Shown in pieces: positions 1 through 11,248 of a stretch of DNA of 64,000 bases. Positions within the stretch are counted from its first letter, which is position 1, and each line of letters opens with the position of its first letter. Source of the DNA: Filobasidium wieringae. Lineage: Eukaryota; Basidiomycota; Tremellomycetes; Filobasidiales; Filobasidiaceae. The notes beneath the pieces were generated by a model that was not told the DNA's origin, searched no databases, and saw only the letters and a list, made by a program, of their open reading frames with translations. The stretch covers positions 62,001-126,000 of the forward strand of contig BCIV01000009.1 of NCBI GenBank assembly GCA_001600055.1, read 5' to 3'. A program made the position numbers and the translations under genes.

Positions 1-107
1 CCATCATTTTGACACAAATGATTGATGAGATCTGATTCATCATCTTCCAAGGTATATAAACAATGACACATTCGCCCATGGCGATTATTACAAAGGTACC
101 GTCCGCG

Positions 108-3100
108 CTACTTGCCTGCCTTGGCTTTCCTCTCCTTCCTCTTTTTCCCAATCAACCCACCCATTCCCTTCCCAGCCTTGTTGTCCTTCCCGTCCGCTTC
201 CCCTTCTTTAGGCGTGCTATCCTTTTTGTCCCCCGTTCGCCTCCTCTTCTCAGGACGACCAGTACTGACAGCAGGAGTCTCCGTCTTTACTCGAGCAGAG
301 AATTGAGCCTTTTGTCCTTCTAGTTTGGGTCGACGGGAAGGTTCGGGGGCCTCGACATCGCTATCGTTTTCGGAAGGTCGAGATCTTCGTTTTCGATCTC
401 CCGCATTTGGATTACCGGCATCGCCAATCTTTTCTACTCGTCGCTTGACGACCTGTAAATTATAAGTATTTCTTAGCATTGCTGCAGAGCTATGATATAT
501 ATCGAGAACGTACCTGAACGTTTTCGACACTGAACTCGATCAAGAGCGTCTTCCCTTGCTTCATCTGGTCTACCAATCCATTCTGCCCTTCTTTCACCTT
601 GGCCTGAAGCTTCTTGTACCTCAACTCCATATCCTCCAAGTCCTTATCCTTCTCTTCCCTCGCCTTGTCCAACTTCTCCTTGGTTTTGGTTTCGAGCTCC
701 TGCAGCTCAGTCGCCGCCCACTCTCGCATGAGATTTCCGACCTCGGGGTTGTTGTTCGCCCATCGAAGAACCTTCAAAGCTTCCTTATGTGATCGCATTT
801 CTAAAAACCCGAATCCCTTGCTCTTCCCCAAGTTGGTCAACGGGTCGACCCGATCAGTCTGTCTCAGAATTTTACTCTGAATGACGGCAGTAGTCCTCTC
901 TCCACGCTTAGACTTGTTTCCCTTGGCTTCCAATGCAGGGGATTTGGTCTCGTCCATCTCCTCCTCCCGAGAAAGTCCTTCCCTGTCTGTCGACTCGACT
1001 TCCTTGTCAAACTCCCTGACGGCGTGAATTGCAAGACGTTTCAAAGTTCGATCGGTGGCGTAAAGGGGAATCTGACGAATACTGAGACGGGTTTTACTGA
1101 TATACAAAGCGGGGTTGGATTCGAGTAGCTTTTTTCGGGTCGCGAAGGAAGTTGTTCTCTTCTCGACCTCGGCTTCTGGTAGCAGCCTCGATGCGGGCGT
1201 GTTAGGGAAGATAACTACAAGAGAACGTCAGAAACGCGATAAGGTGCACTCGAGCCGTAAAAACTCACCTCCTTCTCGCATAAGGTAGGTGTTCCTCTTA
1301 TCGGCCTTCTGTCGTGACTTTTCACCATCCTCCTTCCTCATAGCAGCATCTTCACGAGTTAAAGCTCGGACGACCTCAAGCGTTCGACCATGCATGACCA
1401 AACCCTGAGCCGAGGAGGCAGAGGGATCGATCTGCAACACAGATGGAAGAGCAAAAGGGTTCTTGGGTGCGAGGTCGATCATGTTCGCTCCGGTGATCTC
1501 CTTGACTCGATTAGATTCCTCGAGAACTTTATCGGCATCTTCTCGTTTCCAGAAACAAGCGAATCCCGTCCCTCGAGATCGACCAGTCTCCCGATCCATC
1601 GTTATCTTGGCGTATCGCAAAGGTCCATGAGGTCGGAAACTACGAGCATAACGCTTAGTCTCAGGCTGGGAGGATAATGCTCTGACAGACAACACTCACA
1701 GATTTCGGAGCTCCTCCTCGGTAGTCTCGAAAGGCAAGTTTCGGATGAACAAAGTCGACCCTTCCTCCACAGCTGGCAGAACGGGCTTGACGGGCTTGAC
1801 TTGCTCCTCTTCCACTTCCACCTTCTCATCCTCGTCCTCGTCCTCATCTTCATCTTCATCGTCCCCTTCAGCCTCGGCCTCGGCCTCGGCGTCTTCCTCC
1901 TGTTCCTTCACAGTCTCATCCCCCTCAGTAGCCAAGACCGCTTCGACCGCAGCCTTATCATCTACATCTCCATCTTCCTTCTTCTTCTCCTCATACTTGT
2001 CTTTCGCCACAGCCCAATCGACAGAAATTTTCCTCTCCTTCACCTCCTTCTCGTTCAACTCCTCTATCGCCTTTTCTGCGTCCTTCTTGCTCAAAAACCA
2101 GACGAATGCAAATCCTCTTGCTCTAGGAGGAGGAGCAGGTTTGCTTGGATCTTTGTGAGGGAGTTTGGAGGCGGAGGTGGGAAGGTTGATTCCGAGGATA
2201 GGACCATAGGGTAAGAACAGGGATCGGAGATCGGATTCGGTAGTGTTCCATGCCAAGTTTCGGATAATCAGACGTCCTGCTCGGTTAGCTTTGCCTGATG
2301 TATCTCCACCAGCACCGGGGATAGATTCGATCCTCTTCTTCAGGACACAAGAGAGGAGGACTCCCTTGTAAGTGTGAGCGTGAAGCTTGGGAATAGCGTC
2401 GGTTGCCTTTCCATGCGAGGTGAAGATGATATGAGCCGTCTTTCCCAAAGTCTCTTTTACTTCCTCTCCCTCTCCAACCTCGATCTCTACAGGGTATTTC
2501 AACCCTTCCTGTACTCCTCCGTCGATCCCATCAACCTTCCTGACCCTCTTCCACAAGGTAGACTTGTCAACATCCGCAGGAATTCCAGATAGGACCAAAG
2601 TCCTGATTGCATTACTGTCAGTCGACTTCTTTACAGGTTGTCCTCGAGGTTGGACGGGTTTCGTTCTGACGGCTGGGGTGGAGACGGAGATGAAGCCGGG
2701 CAGACTTGGCATATCTGCATCCTCTTGGGTCGATTCTGCTACAGGTGCTCGACTTCGTTCTAGACGTGTTGGCTATCGGTTTCACCAGGACTAAATTAGT
2801 TCAATAGGCTCGATGTAAGGGCACAGACCTTCTTACCTTGACGTCAGCTAGAGATACCCTGATCTTTCTCGTTGATGCACCGAACGCTCCATTGTTCAAA
2901 TCCGATACGGCTTTCTCCGCATCCGCTACTTCAGTATAGGTAATGTAACCGACACCTTTAGATTCTCCGGATTCCTACGAGGTTGGTTGTTAATACGCAA
3001 GACATGAAGCGATTTGAGCGGCAGTATATTTACCCTATCTTTGACAACAAATCCATTCTTTACGGGTCCAATGAAGGAGAAATGAGTGATCAGATCGGTC

Positions 3101-3320
3101 GTAGTCGTCTCGTATGGCAATGAAGAAACGAAGACGGTTGTGCTGCGAAGTAAACCAGTCAAACGCTGTACAACGTGCTGTTCGGTAGGGCCGTCACTCA
3201 CTTGACTCGCTCTTTCTTTGCCTTCTTGCTCGAGCTCTCCCCTCCTTCCGCCTTGACTTCAGTTTTTACATCTTCCGCAGTGACGTCGTCATCTTCTTCG
3301 AATCTTCTCTTTCCGACCAT
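108..3320 (-). CDS. NOP4: Nop4/RBM28-type nucleolar RNA-binding protein (multi-RRM)
   Basis: Nop4 is a nucleolar factor for 27S pre-rRNA processing and 60S subunit assembly. About seven exons are visible, giving roughly 950 residues, longer than yeast Nop4 (685). RRMs in order: an N-terminal one (RNP2 TVFVSSL, RNP1 KGVGYITY), a divergent one, one with RLIIRNLAW/RGFAFVWF, one with LFIRNLPF/RGTGFACFW, and a C-terminal one with KGFGFLEM. Between the third and fourth RRM lies a long Asp/Glu-rich tract (about 1820-1930), and the C-terminus is Lys/Arg-rich, fitting a nucleolar protein. The ATG at 3320 begins MVGKRRFEEDDD and is followed by GTGAGT donor sites at the expected places; the stop is at 108-110. 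It diverges from MSD1 with 210 bp between start codons. The domain order is seen directly; the family assignment rests on known Nop4/RBM28 architecture. Confidence 0.9.
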
Positions 3321-3530
3321 GATGCTAGTGTTTTTGGGGGTTTGTATGGGATCGGTCTGTAGCTGTTGTGTAGATAATAGTTGAAGAACGATCTCCTTGA
3401 CTTTGAATTATTTCGGCTATTTCCGATCACGTGACGGTGTATTGAGTCGAGTAGAAGTTGGATTCGATCGACTTCATAGTAGTTGATGATTGTCCATACC
3501 GAGGGTCCTGAAGACCCGCTGTTCATAATA
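3321..3530. promoter_or_regulatory. Divergent promoter of NOP4 and MSD1
   Basis: This 210-bp space separates the two divergent start codons and must hold both promoters. It contains the palindrome TCACGTGA at 3427-3434, almost midway between the two ATGs, a possible bHLH (Cbf1/E-box type) site. No clear TATA box is visible. Confidence 0.6.
3427..3434. promoter_or_regulatory. TCACGTGA palindrome
   Basis: Exact 8-bp palindrome in the NOP4-MSD1 divergent promoter; a candidate bHLH (Cbf1-type) site. Confidence 0.5.
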
Positions 3531-6305
3531 ATGCTAGCACGTTCCGTACTGAGAAGAGTCGTCAAGCAGGCGGTCTTGTCGAATGCGAGATCATCCAAGC
3601 AAAGCGGATCGACGATCGCTCGGTATCTGAGCGTGAGTGCTGTTCAACGGAATGAGAGTGCACCCATCAGTACGGAACCAGCGGGGGCAGCTCTCGAAGC
3701 TCATCTAGGTAATTACAACTCAAATCATACAATATCTGCCGTACTAACTATATCGACGTATCATCTCACAGGCCCTCGAGCTGCGATCACGCACAACGTA
3801 TCGTCCGTCTCATCATCCGCACTCTCGAACCGTGTAATCCTGGGAGGATGGATCATATCTCGGCGTCAAGCCAATGCCAATCTCTACTTCATTGATTTGA
3901 GGGATAGCTCCGGAACCATACAACTCGCCCTGAACACCAAGAAACTCTCGGATCTCAAAAGAGCAGAGGAGATGGTCAGGAACTTGATCGAGGCTCCCTT
4001 GCAGAGCGTCGTGCAAGTGGAAGGAATTGTGAAATCTAAAATTGCTGGCGGAAAAGATAAAGCGCAGAATGTGAGCTTCTCAATTTTCTCTTGGAATGCG
4101 AATTGAAGCTTATATCTCCCGATTAATAGGCTACTGAGCAGTTTGAGGTCGCTGTAGACAATTGTATACTCCTCAACCCGGCGGACAAGGTCTTACCCTT
4201 TTACCCAAACACACGAGAACTGGTAAGCATCGCGTTCTCAAGCCTCCATGTTACCTTGTCATACTGATCTCGCACAATTTGAAGGCCAACGAAGACTTGC
4301 GTAATCAATACAGGTACCTCGATTTGCGTCGAGAAAAGTTAGCGGAGAATATCAAGAAGCGAAGTAAGGTTACCAAACTGATCCGGGATTATCTGCATGA
4401 CTTGAGTGAGGATCTCTGATACGCCTCCGAGCCGAATTCATCACTGAGAACGCTAAATTGTAGAGTTCACTGAGGTCGAGACACCGGTGTTATTGCAGTC
4501 GTCGCCTGAAGGTGCAAGAGAGTATCTTGTACCGACTCGATTGAACGGTACCAATACAGCCCCATCTTCTTCCACATCGAACACCGAGACACCAAACGCG
4601 AATCCCGAGCCCCTTTTCTACGCACTCCAACAATCTCCCCAACAACCAAAACAACTCCTCATTTCCTCTGGTCTGACGGACAAGTATTTCCAAATCGCCC
4701 GATGTTTCCGTGACGAATCCGGTCGGAAAGATCGCCAAGCCGAGTTCACACAGGTGGATCTCGAAATGGGATTCGTCAGTGGAGCTGCGGCGGCAGAGGG
4801 GGAAGAGGGTATGAGAAGTACTTGGAGGATTGGAGGTGGGGAGGTTAGGAAGGTCATTGAAGGTCTGGTCAAGAAGATTTGGAGGGATGTGGAGGGAGTC
4901 GAATTACCAGGTTGGTTCCAGGTGATGCCTTATGACGTGGCTATGGATGTGGTATGTCATATATTTAAGCTTATAGGGAAGGCAGCTGATGTAAAGAATT
5001 TACAGTACGGGTCAGACAAACCAGATACGCGGTTTAAGATGTACGTAAGTATCGACAGTCTGGCTTCGAAATATTTCAGCTGTCCTAACGCCTTGATGTA
5101 GACGCTACCAATAGCGTACTACGAGGCATTATCGGATGCCGACATCGACAAGCTCTTGGCTGATGACAAGCCGGACACTGTCGAGTTCCTCATCACCCCT
5201 AAGAAGGACGCTTCCTTGATCGACGTCAGCAAGCTCAGTGAAGAGATGGTAGATGTAAGCAACACCTATTCACTTAGTCTCCGATGGATTCTGATGCCAG
5301 TAGTTACAGGTCGAGAAGATTGAGATCACGGCTTCGAACCGAACGTCTTGGCCATCCCAGTCAGACCTTTTGAAACCGCTCGGACTTCAGCCGGAAGCCA
5401 ATCGACCCGGCGGTGTCCAGGCTGGGGATATCATCTGGCTTGCCAAGAGACGAAAGCAGCCCGATGTATGTATGACCTAAACTTTTGGAACATCGGGCAT
5501 TGATCTGATCTGATCTTTGTTCCAGGCTGGATGGACACGATTAGGAAGGCTAAGAGTCAAGCTTAGGGATCAGCTTGTCGAGAAGGGTGAGCGAGATATA
5601 GAATGAAACAGTCGATTGATGCTTACGGACGCGGTCTGGAATACAGGTGCACTGGTTCTTCCTACCGAGCCCCACTTCCTCTGGATCACCGAATTCCCGC
5701 TCTTTACTCGATCAGACGAGGACAAGGAATTCCTCGCCAAAGGCCGTTGGTCCAGCTCTCATCATCCTTTCACCGCACCCATGTGGGAAGACGTCGAGAA
5801 CCTCAAGAGCGGGAAGATCGAGCATGTCAGGGGGCAGCATTACGATTTAGTCTTAAACGGGATGGAGGTAGGAGGCGGAAGTGTGAGGATACACGACGCC
5901 AAGTTACAGGAACATATTTTCCGTGAGGTTCTGGAGGTCAGTGCTACTCTTGCCGAGGTTGAAGACAACGCAATGAATTGACATCTTGCTTTTGGCAGCT
6001 CGAGGACGAAGAGATCGGTAGATTCAGTCATTTGCTGCAAGCGCTAAAATTCGGGGCACCACCCCACGGTGGTATCGCTCTTGGTAGGTCCCGTAGGCTA
6101 TTGACCCTATGACCATTCTGCTGAGCCATGTATGTGCCTTTCAGGTCTGGATCGCCTCGTTGCCATTCTATGTGGAACATCTTCCATCAGGGATGTCATT
6201 GCGTTCCCTAAGACGGCCTCTGGCATTGACCCCGTTTTCAAAAGTCCTTCACCTGGACCAGATTCCGCTGTACTAGCTCAATACGGTTTGCAAAAGAAAG
6301 CATAG
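3531..6305 (+). CDS. MSD1: Mitochondrial aspartyl-tRNA synthetase
   Basis: This class II synthetase of the bacterial/mitochondrial AspRS type charges mitochondrial tRNA-Asp. An in-frame start lies upstream at 3483, but I chose the ATG at 3531 because it opens a basic, hydroxylated presequence ([15 protein letters not shown]) typical of matrix import. An OB-fold anticodon-binding domain follows ([24 protein letters not shown]). Then come class II motif 1 (FTEVETPVL), motif 2 ([18 protein letters not shown]), the bacterial-type GAD insertion region and motif 3 ([14 protein letters not shown]), ending [11 protein letters not shown] and the stop at 6303-6305. About eleven short introns are evident. 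A Ser/Thr/Asn-rich insertion of about 30 residues lies before motif 2 (near 4555-4610) and looks like a lineage-specific loop. The 3' end converges on INH1, 132 bp away. Confidence 0.93.
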
Positions 6306-6437
6306 ATGGGAATGACGATACCCCTTTTGTATCTAAATGAAACTCCCCGCAGATCATCATCGCATTGAGCAGCTGACTTTCATTGATTTATTATTGCATG
6401 GACAAGATCACGAGTTTCCCTTGAGATAGATAGTGAT

Positions 6438-6944
6438 TTAAACGGACTTGGCCTCCAAGTCAGCGACCTGCTTCTGGAGAGCGGCCTGAGACAACGGAGG
6501 GATAAGTTTGCGGTCCCGTAGACGGAACAGGGAATGGACTTGCCTTGTCCTCCTCGGTCTTGGCGAGCTGCTCCCTGAGCTTGGCCAACTTGAGAGCTTC
6601 CTGATGATCATAACATTACTTGAACATTGTGAAGGCTGAAAAGTAAACGGTCTATCTTACCTGCTTCTTGACGTAGACAGCCTCCTCGGCCTGCTCCTTC
6701 TTGCTGTAAGTCGTACGATTCAAATCAGTCGACCGAAAGACGTTATCCATTTGTGCAACCTACTTGAAGCTGTCACCACCACCGGCAGCAGCACCATCAG
6801 CGTATCCTCGGACAGACATGGCGGGCTGGACGTGAGAAGATGACGTTCAGCTAAGCGATCGGGAGTTTGCGGAATGAGACTGGTGCTCACAGCGACACGG
6901 AGGGATCGGGCTTGGGTCCTGGCGACGTTACGGAGAGCGAACAT
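6438..6944 (-). CDS. INH1: Mitochondrial F1F0-ATPase inhibitor (IF1 family)
   Basis: IF1-family proteins bind F1-ATPase in the matrix and block ATP hydrolysis when the membrane potential falls. Four exons encode about 90 residues: a basic presequence (MFALRNVARTQARSLRVA), then PAMSVRGYADGA, then the inhibitory segment (GGGDSFKKKEQAEEAVYVKK) and a C-terminal coiled coil (KLAKLREQLAKTEEDKAA ... LEAKSV). The order and size match the family (yeast Inh1 is 85 residues). The ATG is at 6944; the TAA is at 6438-6440. Introns start with GTAAGT-like donors. The convergent neighbour is MSD1. Confidence 0.88.
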
Positions 6945-7299
6945 TTCTTTAATTATTTGATTGGTGATTCGAGTGGTTAGTATAAAAGAGTTTGGACCAA
7001 GCAGAGAGCAATTGATGTTGCTCGAAAAGGGAACGGATATGCTGTAGCGAACGAGCTGGCGTCATAGGCTACAAGCGCGAATAGTCGCGCTTTTGTTTGG
7101 TGCGTCACATGACGTGTAGTGCTCCCATACGTGAAACGAAATAGGGGCCATTTTTAATTCCCCAAGCTGCTCTTCTGTTCGATCAGGACAAGCAGAAACA
7201 TTATCAGGTCGTATCCCACACGTCATCGATTGTAAAGACATAATGTGTGTTTGTTAGATCTTCTACATTGTTTCACGCATACAGTATGACCCTCTCAAA
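6945..7299. other. Intergenic: INH1 promoter and DAL2,3,3 3' flank
   Basis: This 355-bp stretch lies between two minus-strand genes. It should contain the INH1 promoter (right next to 6945) and the DAL2,3,3 3' untranslated region. A GTCACATGACGTG stretch near 7104 is the only motif that stands out. I see no ORF or RNA gene. Confidence 0.5.
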
Positions 7300-10200
7300 C
7301 TAAAAGTCAGGGATGTCTACAACAGCCAAGGCTTCCTCGAATTCCAGGAGCTCGACATCATAAACACCTCCACGGTGGTTGATTTGCGTCTCGACACACG
7401 AGAAGTCGATAGGACCACCAAGAGTTAACATAGGATGATCTGATAGTTTCGTATATGAGGAAAAAGGTCAGCTCCAATGGCCTGTTTGAAGATCGCGATC
7501 AAGACGTACGCCAGACTCCGGTGTGATAATTAACCCCTTGATCCGCAGTGCAGAAGAACGCCTTGACCGAGGATGAATCGGGGCGTCCATCTGCTCCATT
7601 ATCGGCAACAATAACAATATAAGCAGCACCTTCTGGAATGGGTTCCTCACCCTTGTCCAACCACTAATCACACGGGACAACGTTACTACCTGTCTTCCTT
7701 GAGAGCGCGGCCTTTATCAAGAACTCACGGTCGAAATCCCCATAGGAATGAACGCCTGCTCAGTATGCGGATGCCTCTCCATGAAATGAACAGGCCATGG
7801 CTTTCCCTTGTTCATACCCTCCTTGACAGTGCACCTGAATACGCTGACGTTGGTCGAAGCCCCAAGTTCTTTGGCATAAGTGTCTGTAACAGGAGCGAGC
7901 TCATGGTACTTGATAGTCTTTCCATCAGTAGAAAGTTGACTAGCAATCCCCGAAGGAGCGTCGGATTGCTTAGGCCAAGTTTGGATGACATTCCCGTAAG
8001 CTCTGAAATTTTCCGCAGTCAACGGAGCGCAAGAGATGCCAGAGGAGCCAAGGGAGGAGACCATCGATTTGAAACTGCTCAATGGCCCATTGTTGGTGGC
8101 TGCAGTGATCTTGTGCTTGGTACTCGATGGCCGAGCAGGGATTTTGGGTATAGCTATCTGCGCAATGGTTCCTCCGGGCTTGAAGAAATCAATAGCAGCT
8201 TCAGGAAGCGGGTCGGCGATCTCGCGACGTTGACTCGATAAGCTGCCATTCTGTCGTTACGTGTTCATGAGTCCTGCTTACCGATTCAATGACAGCATAG
8301 CTCAGGGTCTACAGTGGATGTGTTTTCAGCATCCACAAATACCCTTTTAGAACAAGTGATACTTACACTATCAGCAGTAAGAGTTCCGTGGTCTATTCAG
8401 AGCGGGTAAATATTCATTCATTCAGAACAGCTGATGAGGACGTCACTTACGCCAGACATTGATTCCATAGGTAACGCCTTGACTAGGCATAGCGAGGAAA
8501 CTCCTTAAAGTGCTCAAATCCGGTTGGCCATCTATAGAAAGAAGAACAACGGTCGTCAAGACTGCTCGAAGTCCGTTGCACGCATGTACACCCACTCGAA
8601 TCGCTCAAACAAGCAGTAACGACATATGAACCGTCACCGGGAGCTGAACCCTTCTCCTCGACGTGACCAAAGGGAACAAAGGTCTGCGTAGTATGCGGAT
8701 GTCTGCAAATCCATATACAGATCAATTCGAATGGTCGGTCAGATAATGCCATGTCACCCTACGCACTTTTCTAGCACAGTGATATCCCACGAATCCCCCG
8801 TTTTGATCTTGGGTTCCGCACGCATGGTACTAACGATCGTCCTATGTTCCTGAGAACCATAGTTGTTCTCGACTTTGGCCATCTGATGGTACTTTGCAGC
8901 GGTCCCTTGATTATTGGTCGTCTTGGCGATCCCCCTGGGAGCGACGGTCGGTGCGGAGAAAGCCTGGACGACCTTTCCGTAAGGCAAGAAAGCTTCGTAT
9001 GTCAAAGGAAGAGCTTCGAGCTGAGGTATAGGGTTGGGTTGATGAGTAAGAGGAAGGGTTCCTTGAGGATAAGAAGAAGCGGGGTAGCCCATGATCCTCA
9101 ATCGTTTAAGTCCACCATCTGCCGCGAATCGATGTTCAGCGCGAGTGGCTGGAATGCCTCTTGCTTATCAAAACACTTACCAGGTAAGATGGTCAATCTA
9201 ACATGAGTAAAAGTCTGCGCACGACCAGTCTCGATGGGGTAAAAGTGTTGACGATGAGGACCTTGTTTCTTCTTGGACAAGATACAAGTCCATTCAGCGT
9301 CTTGAGGAGGTACGTTCTATAATCGCTTTGAGTCAGTTAGAGATACAGTAGCCGATAACACAAGGGAGAAATTACCTCTGAACTTTTGATCGCGTGAAGC
9401 TCGGCATACTGTCAACAGGAAAAAGACGATTAGTCCCGGTCGACAGCCCACGATGAATGGGGATTCACTTACCATAGGGAAATTACCCATATGGTAAGCC
9501 GTGTCGATCTCTACATGGTCGATGAACCCTTCACATCCCCTATAACCAGCCAATCATTAAACCTCACCAACCTAGTCTCTCAACCGATAAACCGGAAGAC
9601 TCACAACCTGACAATAGTCCACTCCTTATTCCCCTCTTTTCGACTCCTCTTACACTCCCATCCGTCCCCCATATCGAACCCTCGACCGGGCAACAAGAGG
9701 TTACTGGCGATCCCAAAGTGTTGATCCGATTGAGCTACGATACGACCTCCGTTCAGGGCGTAAGCGAGATCGATACGGGAAGAAACGGTTGGAGGTTGAG
9801 GGATCCCGTAGGCTCTGAATCGGCCCTGTCGAACGTAGGTTAAAGATCTTGCAATTCAGATATGTTCGGTAAAGAAGGAGAATGAGCGACTTACGAATCC
9901 TCCATCAGGAATCATACTCAATTTCAAATGAGAATAAGTCTTCCCCGAGTCCTGAATCTTGAACAAATGCCTGGAGCTAGGTCCAAGGGGGACGACGGGT
10001 AACAATTTCTCCCACTACATACCCATCGTCTCGTAGATCCGTCAATCCCATTTTCTCCGACTCCTAACACAAGCACTCACCCTGACATCATCTCCCTCCA
10101 ACTTCTTCTCCTCCGTCTCCCTCTCCGTTTCAGTACCGGTCAATTGAAGACCCCAGACATCGGCAGCAGGACCTTCGTTACCCGTAAAGTTGGCCGTATC

Positions 10201-10717
10201 GATATCGAACCCTATTAAAGTGGATGCCTGTGGTCCTAATTTGATGATTACCCTGAGAGCGTAGAAGGGGACATAATGAAAAGGAGGACGGTCAGCTTTG
10301 GGAAGGAAACAGCGTGAAGAGACACGAACCAATCGTGATCGGGAGCATTATGTCTCCTCGTCTCCCAACCATCATAAAGAGCCCCCTTTGGTCCGAACTG
10401 ACCTTTCATCGAGACACTTGGCTATCGTTCCCGAACCATCGTAGCCAATCAATAAGCGGAAACGGAGCAAACAAGAACCCCGAACTAACGTGGACTTTGA
10501 GCAAGTTGGAAGCTTCTGCAAAGAACTCGTCGGAGAAGGAGACGATTTTACCTCCCAATGCGACAGAGGATACCTCTGTTGATGTGCCCCGAATATGAGC
10601 TCTATTGATAAATGGTTTCGCAAGGGAAAGTAACAACTGCAGCTCACCGGTGGAAGTATCCTTGAAGACTTGCTGGAATTGTTCCAGGGGGATGGATTCG
10701 TAAGATGGTTCAGACAT
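7300..10717 (-). CDS. DAL2,3,3: Allantoicase - ureidoglycolate lyase - ureidoglycolate lyase fusion
   Basis: This protein should catalyse two successive steps of uric-acid nitrogen use: allantoate to ureidoglycolate plus urea, then ureidoglycolate to glyoxylate plus urea. The N-terminal half is an allantoicase with its internal repeat: [18 protein letters not shown], then [14 protein letters not shown] and [11 protein letters not shown], then [26 protein letters not shown] and HRQHFYPIE. Without a stop it continues ([16 protein letters not shown]) into a first lyase domain ([41 protein letters not shown]). A linker ([14 protein letters not shown]) follows, then a second lyase domain ([41 protein letters not shown]). 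The protein ends VVDIPDF at 7300-7302. Both lyase copies keep the HPHT and GV-Y-VW motifs. About ten introns; ATG at 10717. The same architecture is known in Cryptococcus neoformans as DAL2,3,3. GATA sites lie upstream. Confidence 0.93.
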
Positions 10718-11248
10718 TGTGACGAATATAGGAGTTATTGAATTGTGTTCCGGATTGTAGTTCTATCTCGAGATAGAGCACCGAATAGTAAGTAGGTGGT
10801 CTAGCTGAACGAAGAATCAGGTTGCGAATCCGTTCGGGCGGCTCACCTTTGATAGAAGATAACGACCTTTTAAATAGACGTATCCGTTTGCTTTTGGGTT
10901 CCACAAGAAGCTCTCGAAGGGGAGTATGAGGAATTGTTATCACTTGATGTAGTAAGACGAATACCGATCGTTGTTGCAGTGTTGAGGATAAGCTACCCTT
11001 CATTCCAAGTATCCGTAGCTAGTTCAACTTATCAACCAATCGATTCATGGCCCAAGCAATCATCACCGGATACAAATCCGGGTGTAGCCCGAGATTACTT
11101 CCGGTGGGCACCGATAACACCGGACCGGATGGCAATGTCACGTGATAAGTACCGTCTCGGATGTTTCATCTTGTGCAATACAAACCTCTTCTACCTCCTA
11201 CAACAATTATAACGTTTATAACAATACAACAACCAAAGCACTGACTAC
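10718..11248. promoter_or_regulatory. DAL2,3,3 upstream region with GATA sites
   Basis: The 531 bp between the DAL2,3,3 ATG and the ASA1 stop carry several GATA-factor cores: GATAAG at 10987, CTTATC at 11028 and TGATAAG at 11143, plus GATAAC variants near 10857 and 10938. Fungal purine-catabolism genes are typically under GATA-type nitrogen regulators, so this fits. TCACGTGA at 11138-11145 overlaps the last GATA core. No convincing gene is present. Confidence 0.5.
11138..11145. promoter_or_regulatory. TCACGTGA palindrome
   Basis: Exact copy 421 bp upstream of the DAL2,3,3 ATG, overlapping a GATAAG core. Confidence 0.45.

Noticed and set aside
1745..2214. Two 137-codon plus-strand ORFs rich in Ser or Leu/Phe.
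   Set aside because: They are antisense shadows of the acidic tract of NOP4.
3483..3530. An upstream in-frame start for MSD1.
   Set aside because: The segment is acidic and hydrophobic and would hide the mitochondrial presequence that starts cleanly at 3531.
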